From Lysobacterales bacterium (GTDB lineage Bacteria; Pseudomonadota; Gammaproteobacteria; Xanthomonadales; Marinicellaceae), in the NCBI GenBank assembly GCA_020442725.1, contig JAGRJO010000004.1, forward strand, positions 1 to 34,640: DNA of 34,640 nucleotides. Reading direction: 5' to 3'. A model generated the notes under the pieces. The model had not been told where the DNA came from. It saw only the letters and a list, made by a program, of their open reading frames with translations, and made no database searches. Shown here in pieces: positions 22,401-28,800 of the stretch. Within the stretch, counting starts at the first letter, position 1. Each line of letters begins with the position of its first letter. Both the position numbers and the translations under genes were made by a program.

Positions 22401-25400
22401 AATAAGTGGTGAGATTCAAGCTGTAACAGATATAATTTTAGGAAATGATTTTAATATTCACTACAGACTTTCAAATACAGGCAATACAAATTTGACCAAT
22501 ATTCCTGTAACACTTAAATTGCTAAGTACAGACTTACAATCTGAAATCATTGTACAAACAGAAAATGTATCACTCTCTGCAGGGCAAACAATAGAGGAAT
22601 ACATGCAACTGCCTTCACAAAACCTAAATGCAGAGACATATATTCTTGCAATTTATGCTGATTTAAGTCAATCAGGCAACAACCCTTCACAACTTCTTGA
22701 TACACAATTGATTCAGGCTCTGGATGTAACCGGTCCAGTTATTGAAGTTATAAGTCCTCTTGCAGGAAGTATCAAACCGGCAAACATGAGTATTTTGTTT
22801 ATTGTGACTGATATTAATGGAACCGTTGAATCCGTTGAAATGCACTCAACAGAGAATATAACAGGTCTGCCCAATAACTTTAATGTTAATAATATCAATA
22901 ATCAATATGAACATACTGTATATAACCTGGATGAAGGTAATAACCAGATAATAATCACCGCTACGGATAATTTTGGCAACACTACAGAAAAAACATTGAG
23001 TTTCATAGTTGACTCAACTTCTCCGAGTATAGAAATTACGGGAGCAGAAGAAAGCCGACTATATAACCATGCAGTAACAACAGAAGTAATTATATCAGAT
23101 ACAAACTTAATCAGCTCGGAGATACTGCTAAACAGCTCGGTCATATCAGCAACACATGATATTACCGAAGAAGGAAATTACTTCCTTATGGCTCGTGCAG
23201 AAGATTCAGCTGGAAATATAAGTATAGAAAGTATAAATTTCGGTATTGACCTCACGGCACCGCAAATCAATATTAATTTTCCTGTCAATGGCTCAGAAAC
23301 ACAGCATCAGCAAACAGACATACATGGAACAACAGAGCCGGGTTCAACAGTAGTGTTGACCATTTCAGGCTATCAGGTAAATACTCAAGCTGGAACAGAT
23401 GGTAGTTTTGATTTTTATGATGTACCACTACAAAGAGGAAACAACGAAATAAACTTACAGGCAACAGACGATGCCGGTAACCAGAGTCCGAATTCAGTTA
23501 TTGAAATTATATCGATAGAACCTGTAGATATTCATGCACAAATTACCATGTCAGAAACATTCCCGGTTGAAAACAATCTTTTGGCTGAATACAGGCTGAC
23601 GAATAATAATAGTAATCAACACAGCGGGCTTCAAGTTCAGCTTCAAATTTATAATCAAACAAGCACTCAATTGATAGAAACCCAGATTAATACCACCGAT
23701 ATGTCTCCTCTGGAAACAATCGACTTAAACACATCGTTTGGTTTTATTCCTGATATTGAAGACTACAGGCTAGTGCTGAGCATCCTTATAAACAACGAAT
23801 GGCAAATCAAGGATGAAAAAATAATTAGTGCTATTGACACAACAGCACCGCAAATTGCAGTAATTCAACCACAACAGCAGATATATAGTGCGGATTTAAT
23901 AGCATCGATTGATGTAACAGATCAATACTCTCAAATCCAGCAAGTCTCATATGAAATCAACAACTCAGGAAATTGGCAAAACATGGTGCATAAAACGGAT
24001 GCAAATTATATAGCCAATTTACAACTGGCTGATGGCAACCATAGCATCAAATTTTCGGCAACAGATCTTTTTGATAACCGTATGGAGACTACAGAAACAA
24101 TCTTTTTTGTAGATACAACAGCACCACAAATAAATGTCAACTCACCACCAGATGGACTGATAACCAATGATAATGTATTACTGGATTTTGATGTCACAGA
24201 CCAAAACCAGTACCAATTCACCTCACAACTTAATGGTATCAATGTAAACAGTAATGACGAAATCAGTCAGGAAGGAGACTATCTGTTGATTATAGTTGCA
24301 ACCGATGAGGTGCAAAACCAGTCCCAACATGAGACTCGGTTTATTATCGACAAAACGATACCTGATTTGCTCATTACCAACCTGATTGACAACCAGCAAA
24401 TTATTGTCAATGGTATAACGATTACAGGTATCACAGAACCCAATGCGAGCATCAATTTGCAAAGTGTATCCGGAATTAATCAAACAGTCCAAAGTGATGA
24501 CTCAGGTGAATTTCAGTTTACAAATATTTTGCTGATTTCGGGAGAAAATACACTTCAGTTTACAGCAACAGATCAAGCAGGAAACCAAAGTGAAACAGTT
24601 AGCAGGACGATCCATTTTAATAATGTCGGCACTTGTAATGTGTTTGGGTTTAAGCAAGCATCTCCATTCAATGTAATGGTTCTGGAGAACTACACCGGTT
24701 CTTATTCGTCAATAGAAGGCAGGTTAGCAGCAGGTGCCAACATAAATCTCAATGAATATGAAATAGGGCAACAGTTAACAGCAGATAATGCAGAAGATTC
24801 TCTGTTATCTGGAGGACAAATTCGCTATGAAAATGGTCGTTTGCACTACGGCAATATGTTGGCATCCGGGGAAATAAGGGTAACACCAGATGTAATAAAG
24901 AATATGGCACCTGGTACCAACATTATCAGCTATGCCCAGTTGCCCATAGACATACCATATAGCTTCGGACAATTGCAATTGATGTCTAATGCCTTTGTTG
25001 AACAAGAATCTAATGCGAGTTATAGCATTACTGATGGCAATATTCATTTGACAGGAAATTGTCAGGATGAACTACAAATATATAACATACCTATTGCTGA
25101 CTTTGAGACAGTACGAAGCATGTCATATCAATGTCTATCAGAAGAAGGATATATAATAATCAATGTTGAAGGAGAAAATATTGATTTGAAATATAAAGAT
25201 TTAACAAATCTGGAAACCATATCCTCGAGAGTTATATTTAACTTCCATCAGGCACTAAATCTGTATATTGATGATATTATTATCCCTGCAAGCATACTGG
25301 CAACGCAATCTCATGTCAGTAGTAAGCATCCTGATGTTATTTTCGCTAACAATTTTGAGTCTATTCATAAAGGTTTGGTTCAAGGACAACTGTTTGCAAA

Positions 25401-25845
25401 ATCTCTTAATAGTGACACGCAGTTTATGCATCAGCCATTTAGTTGTAATAACATGCTTGAAATCAATGCGGCACCTATCGCTGAAAATCAATTTATTACT
25501 ACCACACCGCGTGAATCGATCAGTTTTACTTTGAAAGTGACAGATGAAACACCAATCAACCTACAATATATTCAAACGACCTCAGTCTCAAGAGGATCTC
25601 TTTCCGGTAGCATGCCAAACTTGGTATATACTCCGGAACAAGGTTATATTGGCCTGGTCAGTTTTGAATATCAGGTTACCGATCAGTATGGAAAAACAGC
25701 AACAGCTACTGTAACTATAGAAGTGACTGATGAAGATGTTTTTGAAGATGAATTAGTAAAAGCTACCAACCACCACCAAATGTTTACCTCAGCACTAATT
25801 ATTTTAGGGACACTTAGCCAAATTATCTTATGGAGAAGAAAATGA
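7438..25845 (+). CDS. Giant exported multidomain protein: metalloprotease-like head, Ig stalk, choice-of-anchor A tail (6135 aa)
   Basis: A signal peptide (about 1-30, hydrophobic VLSFFIIFQVFLYSI) precedes a metallopeptidase-like region with HEFMHRWG at 177-184, a possible third zinc ligand H207 in SHWSYYF, and SPLDLYLAGF behind it. Then come prenyltransferase-like alpha-alpha repeats (about 385-620), five CARDB domains (about 642-1215), a FlgD-like Ig (SPNGDN, about 1222) and a propeller-like region (about 1330-1700). More FlgD-like Igs follow at about 1942, 2662 and 2882, then a long run of Ig and FN3 domains joined by DTTPP-type linkers. A discoidin-like insert lies at about 3885-4030, a second propeller at about 4300-4610, and another CARDB at about 4655. 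The protein ends with a choice-of-anchor A domain (about 5735-6005), a cadherin-like Ig and a membrane helix (about 6115-6132) closed by RRK. Domain limits are read by eye. It is probably an envelope-anchored adhesin or protease projecting from the cell. ATG 7438 follows an in-frame stop at 7423. Confidence 0.88.
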   Translation: MTTKPHFDFLRVLSFFIIFQVFLYSICAADAYESDVVAGASKPFDFEKFTNQFEADYVEENQGISIINFVGNYDKTIDGMPNHEARQAVMHEFFRHQDDDYDFIFVFTQFEFDTGEATAFANSIFNDVEGIGKELFDYRANYSSGILQSIIDMADVNRWEFNPANRNYDALLDTVIHEFMHRWGISVKYIDANGEVSNRLLGRSNSHWSYYFNSNASVMYGSLWQEIQQGQFQTIDTRHSLSPLDLYLAGFIDRDSVADMFVIDNASQGHNTDIPPPVGTRISGEKELVSINDIIAYEGQRIPDNVNSQHEFKVKFILLKSPDDEIDTIAVANIFTLSKEFQKRFHAETHGIGIIHLNQSESILISDPEVLAYVPGTLETFDSNLAKSFILSKGNSWWADRKSSKVRDTIAVIKALQLLVQEYPELSGELDSAILWINNYQWENQDEVAWMLSSGVLNSEKTQQLLDEIYSNEGNTGGWGLKSNENSSVYDTILILDTLAQVQDDELNLSAETAQFILNNINEDSGSAYVSGGESSLVSSAILLKHIDKLTSSIQIKDGLIQFILSKKNPDNTFGNGTAYETAIAIIALKSLGDDSYQPQINFSKSALGRMQSVDGSVQGSIYSTALAISLISENSLANLLFADSEISSAEITAGEQITINYTIENNGNDIAENIEVSVYKNSIDTGNLLQNIIIPSLPISEQVENEIIIPTESFSGTIDLLIVIDANNDINEFNEVDNIHSFTIHSRDVDDTPELVFDRSDFHISPTQFDSLPIDIVSNITISNLSAVELNNVEVSLSLQEIDSSYTILEAQTVNLPPLSKQQLIFNHQVLQTTTDIQLLYKIDPENAIGEQNEQNNSHVFTIEKISTVDLEVNNEGIAVPSQIMAGESYDIAFHFINRGTESSSSFDIRVYADGNNESQLIHQSQVAELAAGGQNSRSVSWQPSSEGDYELRFILDENNNVAETNILNNEVSIPVRVLVNQNTNLGIDENNTTISPDPGLQGQNLHFSIDVFNDSNQDSGEFDIKIFRQSDVGSTNVLLLNLSDNAEIPSQDSRQVEVDIDVGDLVGEHNFIIEIDPEDEIVEYNENDNLAILQHQILKLPDAQANTGSFQLTPSIPVTGENLSVTISVNNIGEQNISSLDVSLYTGNNQNNQQELVESQNIPQLLSGQSSNVVFDFIFPNDNAVDKLIVKIDENNLINEGNENNNEAILLINNQDGSLFVTNTDFSPNGDNIKDETLIVFNVDETSDYKLIIYDNNQQVIKSVESEDFLNTNYGDFLWNGKNDRGIIARDGHYTVKLENSENEVTASVVIHIDTNNSSLFESMKSADSHFSSLNCLFDSSGQLKYSNDGKYLYTSSYRNLNGELIKGLFIIKADGSSIKSILPESIYYSDSGNTRNAEIEFFSVLQNNDIFFILERKINFWTRVQEFYISESATQLIRRISPDIEDSSLRVLTVKDRFAIVDAEGLYQKIYFDGTTPKQVQDVIEDSQAIAEVSSGMIFQRSLFTYPATVSLYFLSYDYNQEPEVFLSDIEIKDNQAFIDSFYKKVSANRNFLAQDDGESVHFYFFHDFSLTKVFDKPVNSADSYGLTSYGELYIFNEDASMSLYNSSGSLLLNTEGFSSIQEFDEFLQNGFSVEVNIQDIDVYVDSSGLIDSYISQKIIDFTDSSDSKQLTFIIENQLFGTFNTPECPIFAICDNWPETVSDVKVTSLNKIITIDYDDLLSPDINVSGSISENIRLSQIQEGRSSLVRATMSTTGVDHFYDINNIESGAISFQLTENISINNSFPYLSIKDEFDNFGIWPKHRKVGIFDSFLISDLGNNTIQYNNCPIEGGTNFIYRSRDNLYADVALKNNEQVIEIRATAFDKSFKKYDIYWSSLASPASQWNLLYSSEYAPNGEIVQNWLPPASGPYSVRVTAYDNAGNQYEDTETISTTSINTPVRNIIVSPQYFSPNGDGVQDEVLIQYDVTDIAEVLVEIQDDSGLTLQTYIREHTTPAQLETIHWDGKDSNGNLLGDGEYKIIVNGINFEVTLDTKAIEAELISGLYGSTYGEFLSLLSEIVLPTRDEIEEQIGTQDYHSHITQIYDEQSEQWQNTQSMENILLDSENLTSSFNSRYRLKVTDKAGNIGYSEIQHPEEIQYRKVGLLKKNEDLNETEEIRFLYRKNKVETANNADESENSFVVDWSTGDKIAYVIQALDYEDIEFIKFKTRYQNGNDIIESESRLVNMLSRTEAADYLRDKYAGDNSNIHNFVDIFVDTGANERKMPVFMIELDKIDFPDTRGYIEVFFEIKKLSRTVHLQSKVKFVSTGNNLKFKNLTFDSILDLQGLPEIAEEAYTNLLMNVRETKGFEYYWVFEEGNNINYLNSSLIRRTSENGNIQSTDMFSEYYIDLTDSYSSRIYALPKPECQVQQQVYWRAETDIGDVIESDVLFSENVFCIEPEMEASFYLGEFCSNNDPGNSPIQFDIKVENIPPESSQLVLIELYNEYDQQLVFSDTNPQIQYDENNNGNYHSVASFNTSLLPNGNYDFRLVTTDQNGNSKSVFERVIINHEPTTNWISYPQPGTKICGNDQIAINAGISNSLGYSSEIYLLTEHSVYGDTLIHQNYRSFDKLSTTGSPVYLSDDFSISSMDGQATLILETHNSSGISYCSSIDIHIDSIVNTTIAINEAFDSELLIFSPNSDNQFDTLGLLNMEAHERLDIQLDLFDINNEEPQFVGILSANTLDVNQVVEFIWDGTFQGNTVVDGEYRIDISITDECGNNQINKFPITIDTTPPVVEFLSPIDGENLNAIQRIAVVINELHPGFNLESRLKVEFLYNGTWNEIDENKQLSYDGSQQVYILQLDWNTTSLPPGSYPLRITSEDVVGNISATQITPVIQEQQNIFWSFSVIPTYISPNADNVKDKTTITFGLNTHSSISVDIFDGQGNRVRNLTDNQQFTPQQHLIEFDGFDDDLNVLPDGTYIVTISATETNNPANTYSLNLEFIVDNSLPQVQWINPDSQIIKNTGFASVSLTESHLLDMQVTNQKLNPSGPEVTVLSTTTTGVFDLLTLESLEETQYQLVAHAQDLAGNTTYNTISYTIDKTPPLINLISPVANSVIGGDSAIVNVTGEITDTNFDYYDISIAPVSNNPVWQTIHTGTELADSGFNIEQSLAVNDGLYLIRLTAYDKAGWQSEQTVEVILDTTAPVSLISQPSNNSTIAANSQVLGTATDDNLDFYTLSYKLSGTTEWKIINIGQTSISSEQLGLISSTLESGDYLIKLSVQDKVGLISNSEISITIDNTPPPSPTNLTAQIVNSNQVLLQWDSVNSQDFAGYIIHRNGERLNQIIFDQTQYTDINLTDGEYIYQVFAQDNAGNISQPDNSVSITIDTTPPTVFIITPANEQRVNRVIDITGNATSLLDFKQFDLYYRNINNAAPGTLITHSPVPVNYGLLGTLDTTFLAQNQQYIIRLEARDNHDNISVDEKIIYVDNVAPAVVLNLTAELQGENSVLLQWTANSETDLAGYLVLQNGVVISGNGTGEISIGNAITDTSLMVENLNDGEHTFHLIAIDITGNYSSLSIPVQQTINTRVPDTIISSPHDGRKFESPILFSATSNDLDIAEISFSYSTDNTNWVLLATDTTEPFQTTLNPVSLGLNYGNIYLQAIATDYSSQTDSTPARITTEYTDITAPEPVNNITASVDGGDINLNWDANSENDLQGYNITRIFNGQSILLTSTPITDTAYLDTNLADGEYSYKIVAIDDFDNSSDATTMSGLQVFSINLNQPFSPILTPQQTQLSGSSVTKEGYIQLVLQNTNGNTALPDMLLTDTYGFNSLPIDLIPDLNILSATHIKENGDKSKIQTINIEQSPVPLIPLNFQVNSVDFTSELSWDAPDTATFGYLPYRNSTPIYPISRVMSGISYQTSSNDYADDRVSDEDPQTVWSPSYSDITDYNPTFIELTFDDKKWITSVEFHWYEDFEQNIYSPSSFQLQYHSSVGWVTIEEIENINQAVIPVTTDKPYLTDKARLLITTPEGVYESIALSEFVVNYQELATTESVSLNETDGIYSYHVTSINNYGFESLASSTVEVSIGDVEPPVEVTLTGQVSGINDVTLNWSSSSSADTAGYWIFRNGQLLIAIDNEQVFNYTDSNLPNGEYTYYIKVVDTAGNLSPASNSYLAQIQQQQLPGIENLVIQAPVSGGSLVLNWDESQSPRFNSYKVYRSLSSSTGYNHIADTTQATYNDQNVENGTRYYFVVTMSDSSGNESPYSNEVSAIPSDLLPPEVPVILSPTTNGNPITIDTNIATIAGTAEPGTNVDLFVNNVYSGSLLTESDYTINRISINGFMFQTAFSDKGDWFAYYDFENLYIKNIITNELKSERLETLNFKWNKEGTHIYVIYYDDDLGGESLAKFDTDLTQTTLLNEDTLSSAVPSPDEQLILYQGESYNPDTGISTEGLWLFDVQSSTKTEIVLSETIATNNMQISWSDNGDYVAFINDAGDSPLYLYDINTQVLTTIATGFEYSSSLTFANGSTQLIYERENLIYQYDISTQNIVELSLPGYNLNSVDMSPNSNHISYKQGCCDIIIYNPETQSTQNIYSSNSDLGQINWNENHGILAVENNSVIKFGFPGSFVFADTMLNSGENHIYVTATDDNNNTSLPSAEILINVEITELADIQLESRNIIISPETALSGTQFVASATVRNSGAIPAMATKLNVFLTNPEGVTLEVIPDRNMVDLQPGEAQSIYMDLGNIVMHGTYILQISADSENSIPENQENNNTAYKTFNVLENNEPTLLLSLAPHQVASQQPVSIFLQLFNPLLEFNGQINLAIKDEQGFPVKIYEPYQINNLLYNQSIEIETDWQTSDIFSGTYIVVANLQDASGNRISEQEEHIIVSSYAEFELAVQIQQNLITQGDNLQFSTAIDYTSGNTTQSGNLIWQVIDSNQQIIHTETRTMPTMTSGFNAIINDFWFAQETGNYQLKIELITNDYQQILTLPFTVLAEEQIPAISGEIQAVTDIILGNDFNIHYRLSNTGNTNLTNIPVTLKLLSTDLQSEIIVQTENVSLSAGQTIEEYMQLPSQNLNAETYILAIYADLSQSGNNPSQLLDTQLIQALDVTGPVIEVISPLAGSIKPANMSILFIVTDINGTVESVEMHSTENITGLPNNFNVNNINNQYEHTVYNLDEGNNQIIITATDNFGNTTEKTLSFIVDSTSPSIEITGAEESRLYNHAVTTEVIISDTNLISSEILLNSSVISATHDITEEGNYFLMARAEDSAGNISIESINFGIDLTAPQININFPVNGSETQHQQTDIHGTTEPGSTVVLTISGYQVNTQAGTDGSFDFYDVPLQRGNNEINLQATDDAGNQSPNSVIEIISIEPVDIHAQITMSETFPVENNLLAEYRLTNNNSNQHSGLQVQLQIYNQTSTQLIETQINTTDMSPLETIDLNTSFGFIPDIEDYRLVLSILINNEWQIKDEKIISAIDTTAPQIAVIQPQQQIYSADLIASIDVTDQYSQIQQVSYEINNSGNWQNMVHKTDANYIANLQLADGNHSIKFSATDLFDNRMETTETIFFVDTTAPQINVNSPPDGLITNDNVLLDFDVTDQNQYQFTSQLNGINVNSNDEISQEGDYLLIIVATDEVQNQSQHETRFIIDKTIPDLLITNLIDNQQIIVNGITITGITEPNASINLQSVSGINQTVQSDDSGEFQFTNILLISGENTLQFTATDQAGNQSETVSRTIHFNNVGTCNVFGFKQASPFNVMVLENYTGSYSSIEGRLAAGANINLNEYEIGQQLTADNAEDSLLSGGQIRYENGRLHYGNMLASGEIRVTPDVIKNMAPGTNIISYAQLPIDIPYSFGQLQLMSNAFVEQESNASYSITDGNIHLTGNCQDELQIYNIPIADFETVRSMSYQCLSEEGYIIINVEGENIDLKYKDLTNLETISSRVIFNFHQALNLYIDDIIIPASILATQSHVSSKHPDVIFANNFESIHKGLVQGQLFAKSLNSDTQFMHQPFSCNNMLEINAAPIAENQFITTTPRESISFTLKVTDETPINLQYIQTTSVSRGSLSGSMPNLVYTPEQGYIGLVSFEYQVTDQYGKTATATVTIEVTDEDVFEDELVKATNHHQMFTSALIILGTLSQIILWRRK
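25832..25838 (+). promoter_or_regulatory. Shine-Dalgarno of the RHS gene, inside the end of the giant gene
   Basis: GGAGAAG lies within the codons for the last residues (WRRK) of the giant protein, with GGAG six bases before the ATG at 25842. Stop and start share four bases (ATGA). Ribosomes finishing the giant gene can therefore start the RHS gene directly. The sequence encoding the anchor's basic tail doubles as the ribosome-binding site. Confidence 0.7.
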
Positions 25846-28800
25846 AATTAGCAAAAAAAATATCACTGCTTTTAGCCCTGGCAATTGCCGCAGGCTTGTC
25901 AGCCCAAAAAATATCAGAGCAGCAAAATGAGCCAGCAGACAAACAAAAAACTCAAAACCTAATGCAACAATGGATGACAGGACTACTTTCTGGTAAAGAC
26001 ATGTCTGGTGTCAGTAAAAGTTACTCACAGCAATTGCAAGGTTCAAAAAAGTCGACGCATCCCTTGGGTAACGACACTCTTTGGGATTTCAATAAAAAGT
26101 ACAGCCAATATCTAAAAGACCTGAACACACTCAAACAAATGGAACAAAAGGATACAGGAGAACAACAATGGCAAAGCAGGATAGAATATCTGAAACAAAG
26201 CTACCAACAGGCAAGAAAATCTCAAATCAAACTTTTAGATGAATTGAAGGCAAAAAAACAATTTCTGTTGGAAAACAATATTGTGCAGGAAAAACTGATA
26301 CTGATTGACGATTTGATAAAAAAGACCAACTCGAGTTTTTCAGCAACCACCATTGAACTCATGCAGGGAGACACCCAAAACAAAATCGCCAGCAAAGAAA
26401 AATGGCATGATTTTCTGATGCAGCAGAAAAAAGTTCACAAGACACAAGTTGAAAAAAGCACAAACATCTCAAACACACCAAAAATATTAAGAAACAGCAC
26501 ACTGCCATACTCCGGCACGAACTACTTTGCTCCCGCGTTGGAATACACCCCGCAAATCACACCGAGTTATGCAAATGAGAATCCGGCACCTCCAACAGCA
26601 GAAGATCTGGGAGACAGCCTAACTATTGAATTGAACGAAGAAATATCTCAACTGGCAGCAGAGTTAGAGCATGACTACATAAAAATCTACAATCATATCA
26701 GACAAAACATTCAGCTTGAATACTATAGTTCCGCCCAAAAGGGTGCAGCAGCCACACTCAAATCACAAGCAGGAAACGACATAGATCAGGCAGCACTACT
26801 TATAGCCTTGTTACGAGTCTCAAAAGTACCAGCCAGATTTGTACAGGGAGTGATACGCCAACCAATAGATGAAGCGATGGCATCAATTGGTTTATATGAA
26901 CCCAATCAGGTACTGATGGCACTGAATCGTGCCGGCATTCCACACACTCCGGTGATTGAAGGAGGGCAAGTTGCCGCAATTGACCGTCACTACACATGGG
27001 TGAGTGCCTATATTCCCTACTCAGGCTATCGAGGAACAGCTGCTGATTTACACAACCGAACATGGATTCCTCTGGCACCGGCAATCAAACAAGACCATCT
27101 TGAGACCATCGGCTATGACTATGGCAACTTTCCAATCGATAGTGATCAACTGGTTAATGAATATTTGATGACGGTACACAACAGCTCCCCGTTACTGTAC
27201 TGGAAAAACCAGGTGACACAAGACCTTGTGCAAAACCATCCAGACATCGATTATGAAGATTTCTTTAACCGGCACAGGCAGGAAACAACTCCGTATAAAC
27301 TTATTCCTGCCTCGCTGCCGTTTCAAGTCATCAGCACTACCAGAGAAAATGCCAAACTGCAAGAGGATCAGATGCAAAGTATAACCTTGCAACTGGGAGA
27401 AAATTCACAATATCTTGATGTTACATTACCAATACCACAAATAGCAGGCAAACGACTCAGTCTATCCTATCAGGGAGCCACAGTTGATGATATAAACATT
27501 ATCAATCAAGCCGGAGGAATGGCACATGTAGAACCCTATCTGGTCAATCTCAGAGCGATAGTCAAAATAGATGGAAGACAAATTGACACCGACAATGCCC
27601 CCTTGCCAATGGCAAGCATGCAAAACCTTAAAATAAGCATCACCAGCCCGATGGGAGTTGAAACATTCAACCGCAACACACTAGCAGGAAACTACCTGAC
27701 ATTGACCGTTTCAATACAGAATGATCACTATCTACCGGATAGCACCCACAGCAACCTTTATGCTGATGAAACCAAAGCCACTCGCATCATGCACAATCTG
27801 GCAAAAAACTACAACAATCACTGGAATCAGGCCGAAAATGAACTAGCATCTGTTATAGATGTTGCACTAATTAAACCGATTCCGTCAATCAGTATTATAT
27901 CGCCGGAATACACTCTGACACAAACTCAAGGGTTGACAACTGCAATGCAATTTGCAGGCATTAGCATTGATGCTGTCAGCAAAAGTTTAGAGGCTATCAG
28001 CAGAAACAACGACCCACAAGCTGCTTATGACTTTTATCGTCTTTCATCATTACACGGGTCATGGTTAGAGTCAGATATTTTTAACAGCCAATGGGCAATT
28101 CATGCCATATCTGCAGATACAGGCATAAGGAAACTGTCAGAAACAGCCTCCATACTGCAACTGACATCTGCAAATCAAAATCTGCTACAATCCAGCAATC
28201 ACCCTCAATACATCAAGGATGAAATCATCAGCCACCTTGAGCAAGGCAGGCATGCGGTTATCGCTGATACAAGCGACATTATTAACACATGGAACGGCTC
28301 ATCATGGCATATCTATGACCCTGACAGCGGACACTCCGGCTATTTTATTTCAGGATATTATGCTGGTGGCCAAACCACCGAAGATCCACATGGCTGGACC
28401 AATACCGAAATATACAATACCCTGATCAACCCCTACAGCGAAGGCAGCAACACCGACCCGCTGTCTGTAACTGATATTGTTATCATTGACTCCAGCAACT
28501 TCCAAAGCGGTACCGTAGACACTTATTTGGAAAAACCCCTGGCTGTGATAGTTGTTGACCAATACAACAACCCTGTTGAAGGAGCAGAGGTTTTTTTCAC
28601 CATTGAATATGGTGCAGGTTTGCTGATTGACCCCGAAGATGGAAACAGAACATCCACCAGCAGTCTCAGCACACACAGCAACAATCTGGGAGTTGCAACA
28701 GTCAACTTCAAAAGAGACCAGCAAACCAGCTTTGTTGGTCTGCTTTATAAAAATGTAACTGATCTCTATCCCTACCGTGTAGGAAGGACCTACATTAGTG

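Noticed and set aside
24223-24492. Various leftward and out-of-frame open frames of 60-130 codons across 7.6-34.4 kb
   Set aside because: They lie entirely inside the two giant genes, whose frames have clear domain content; the repeats in those genes generate antisense open frames by chance.
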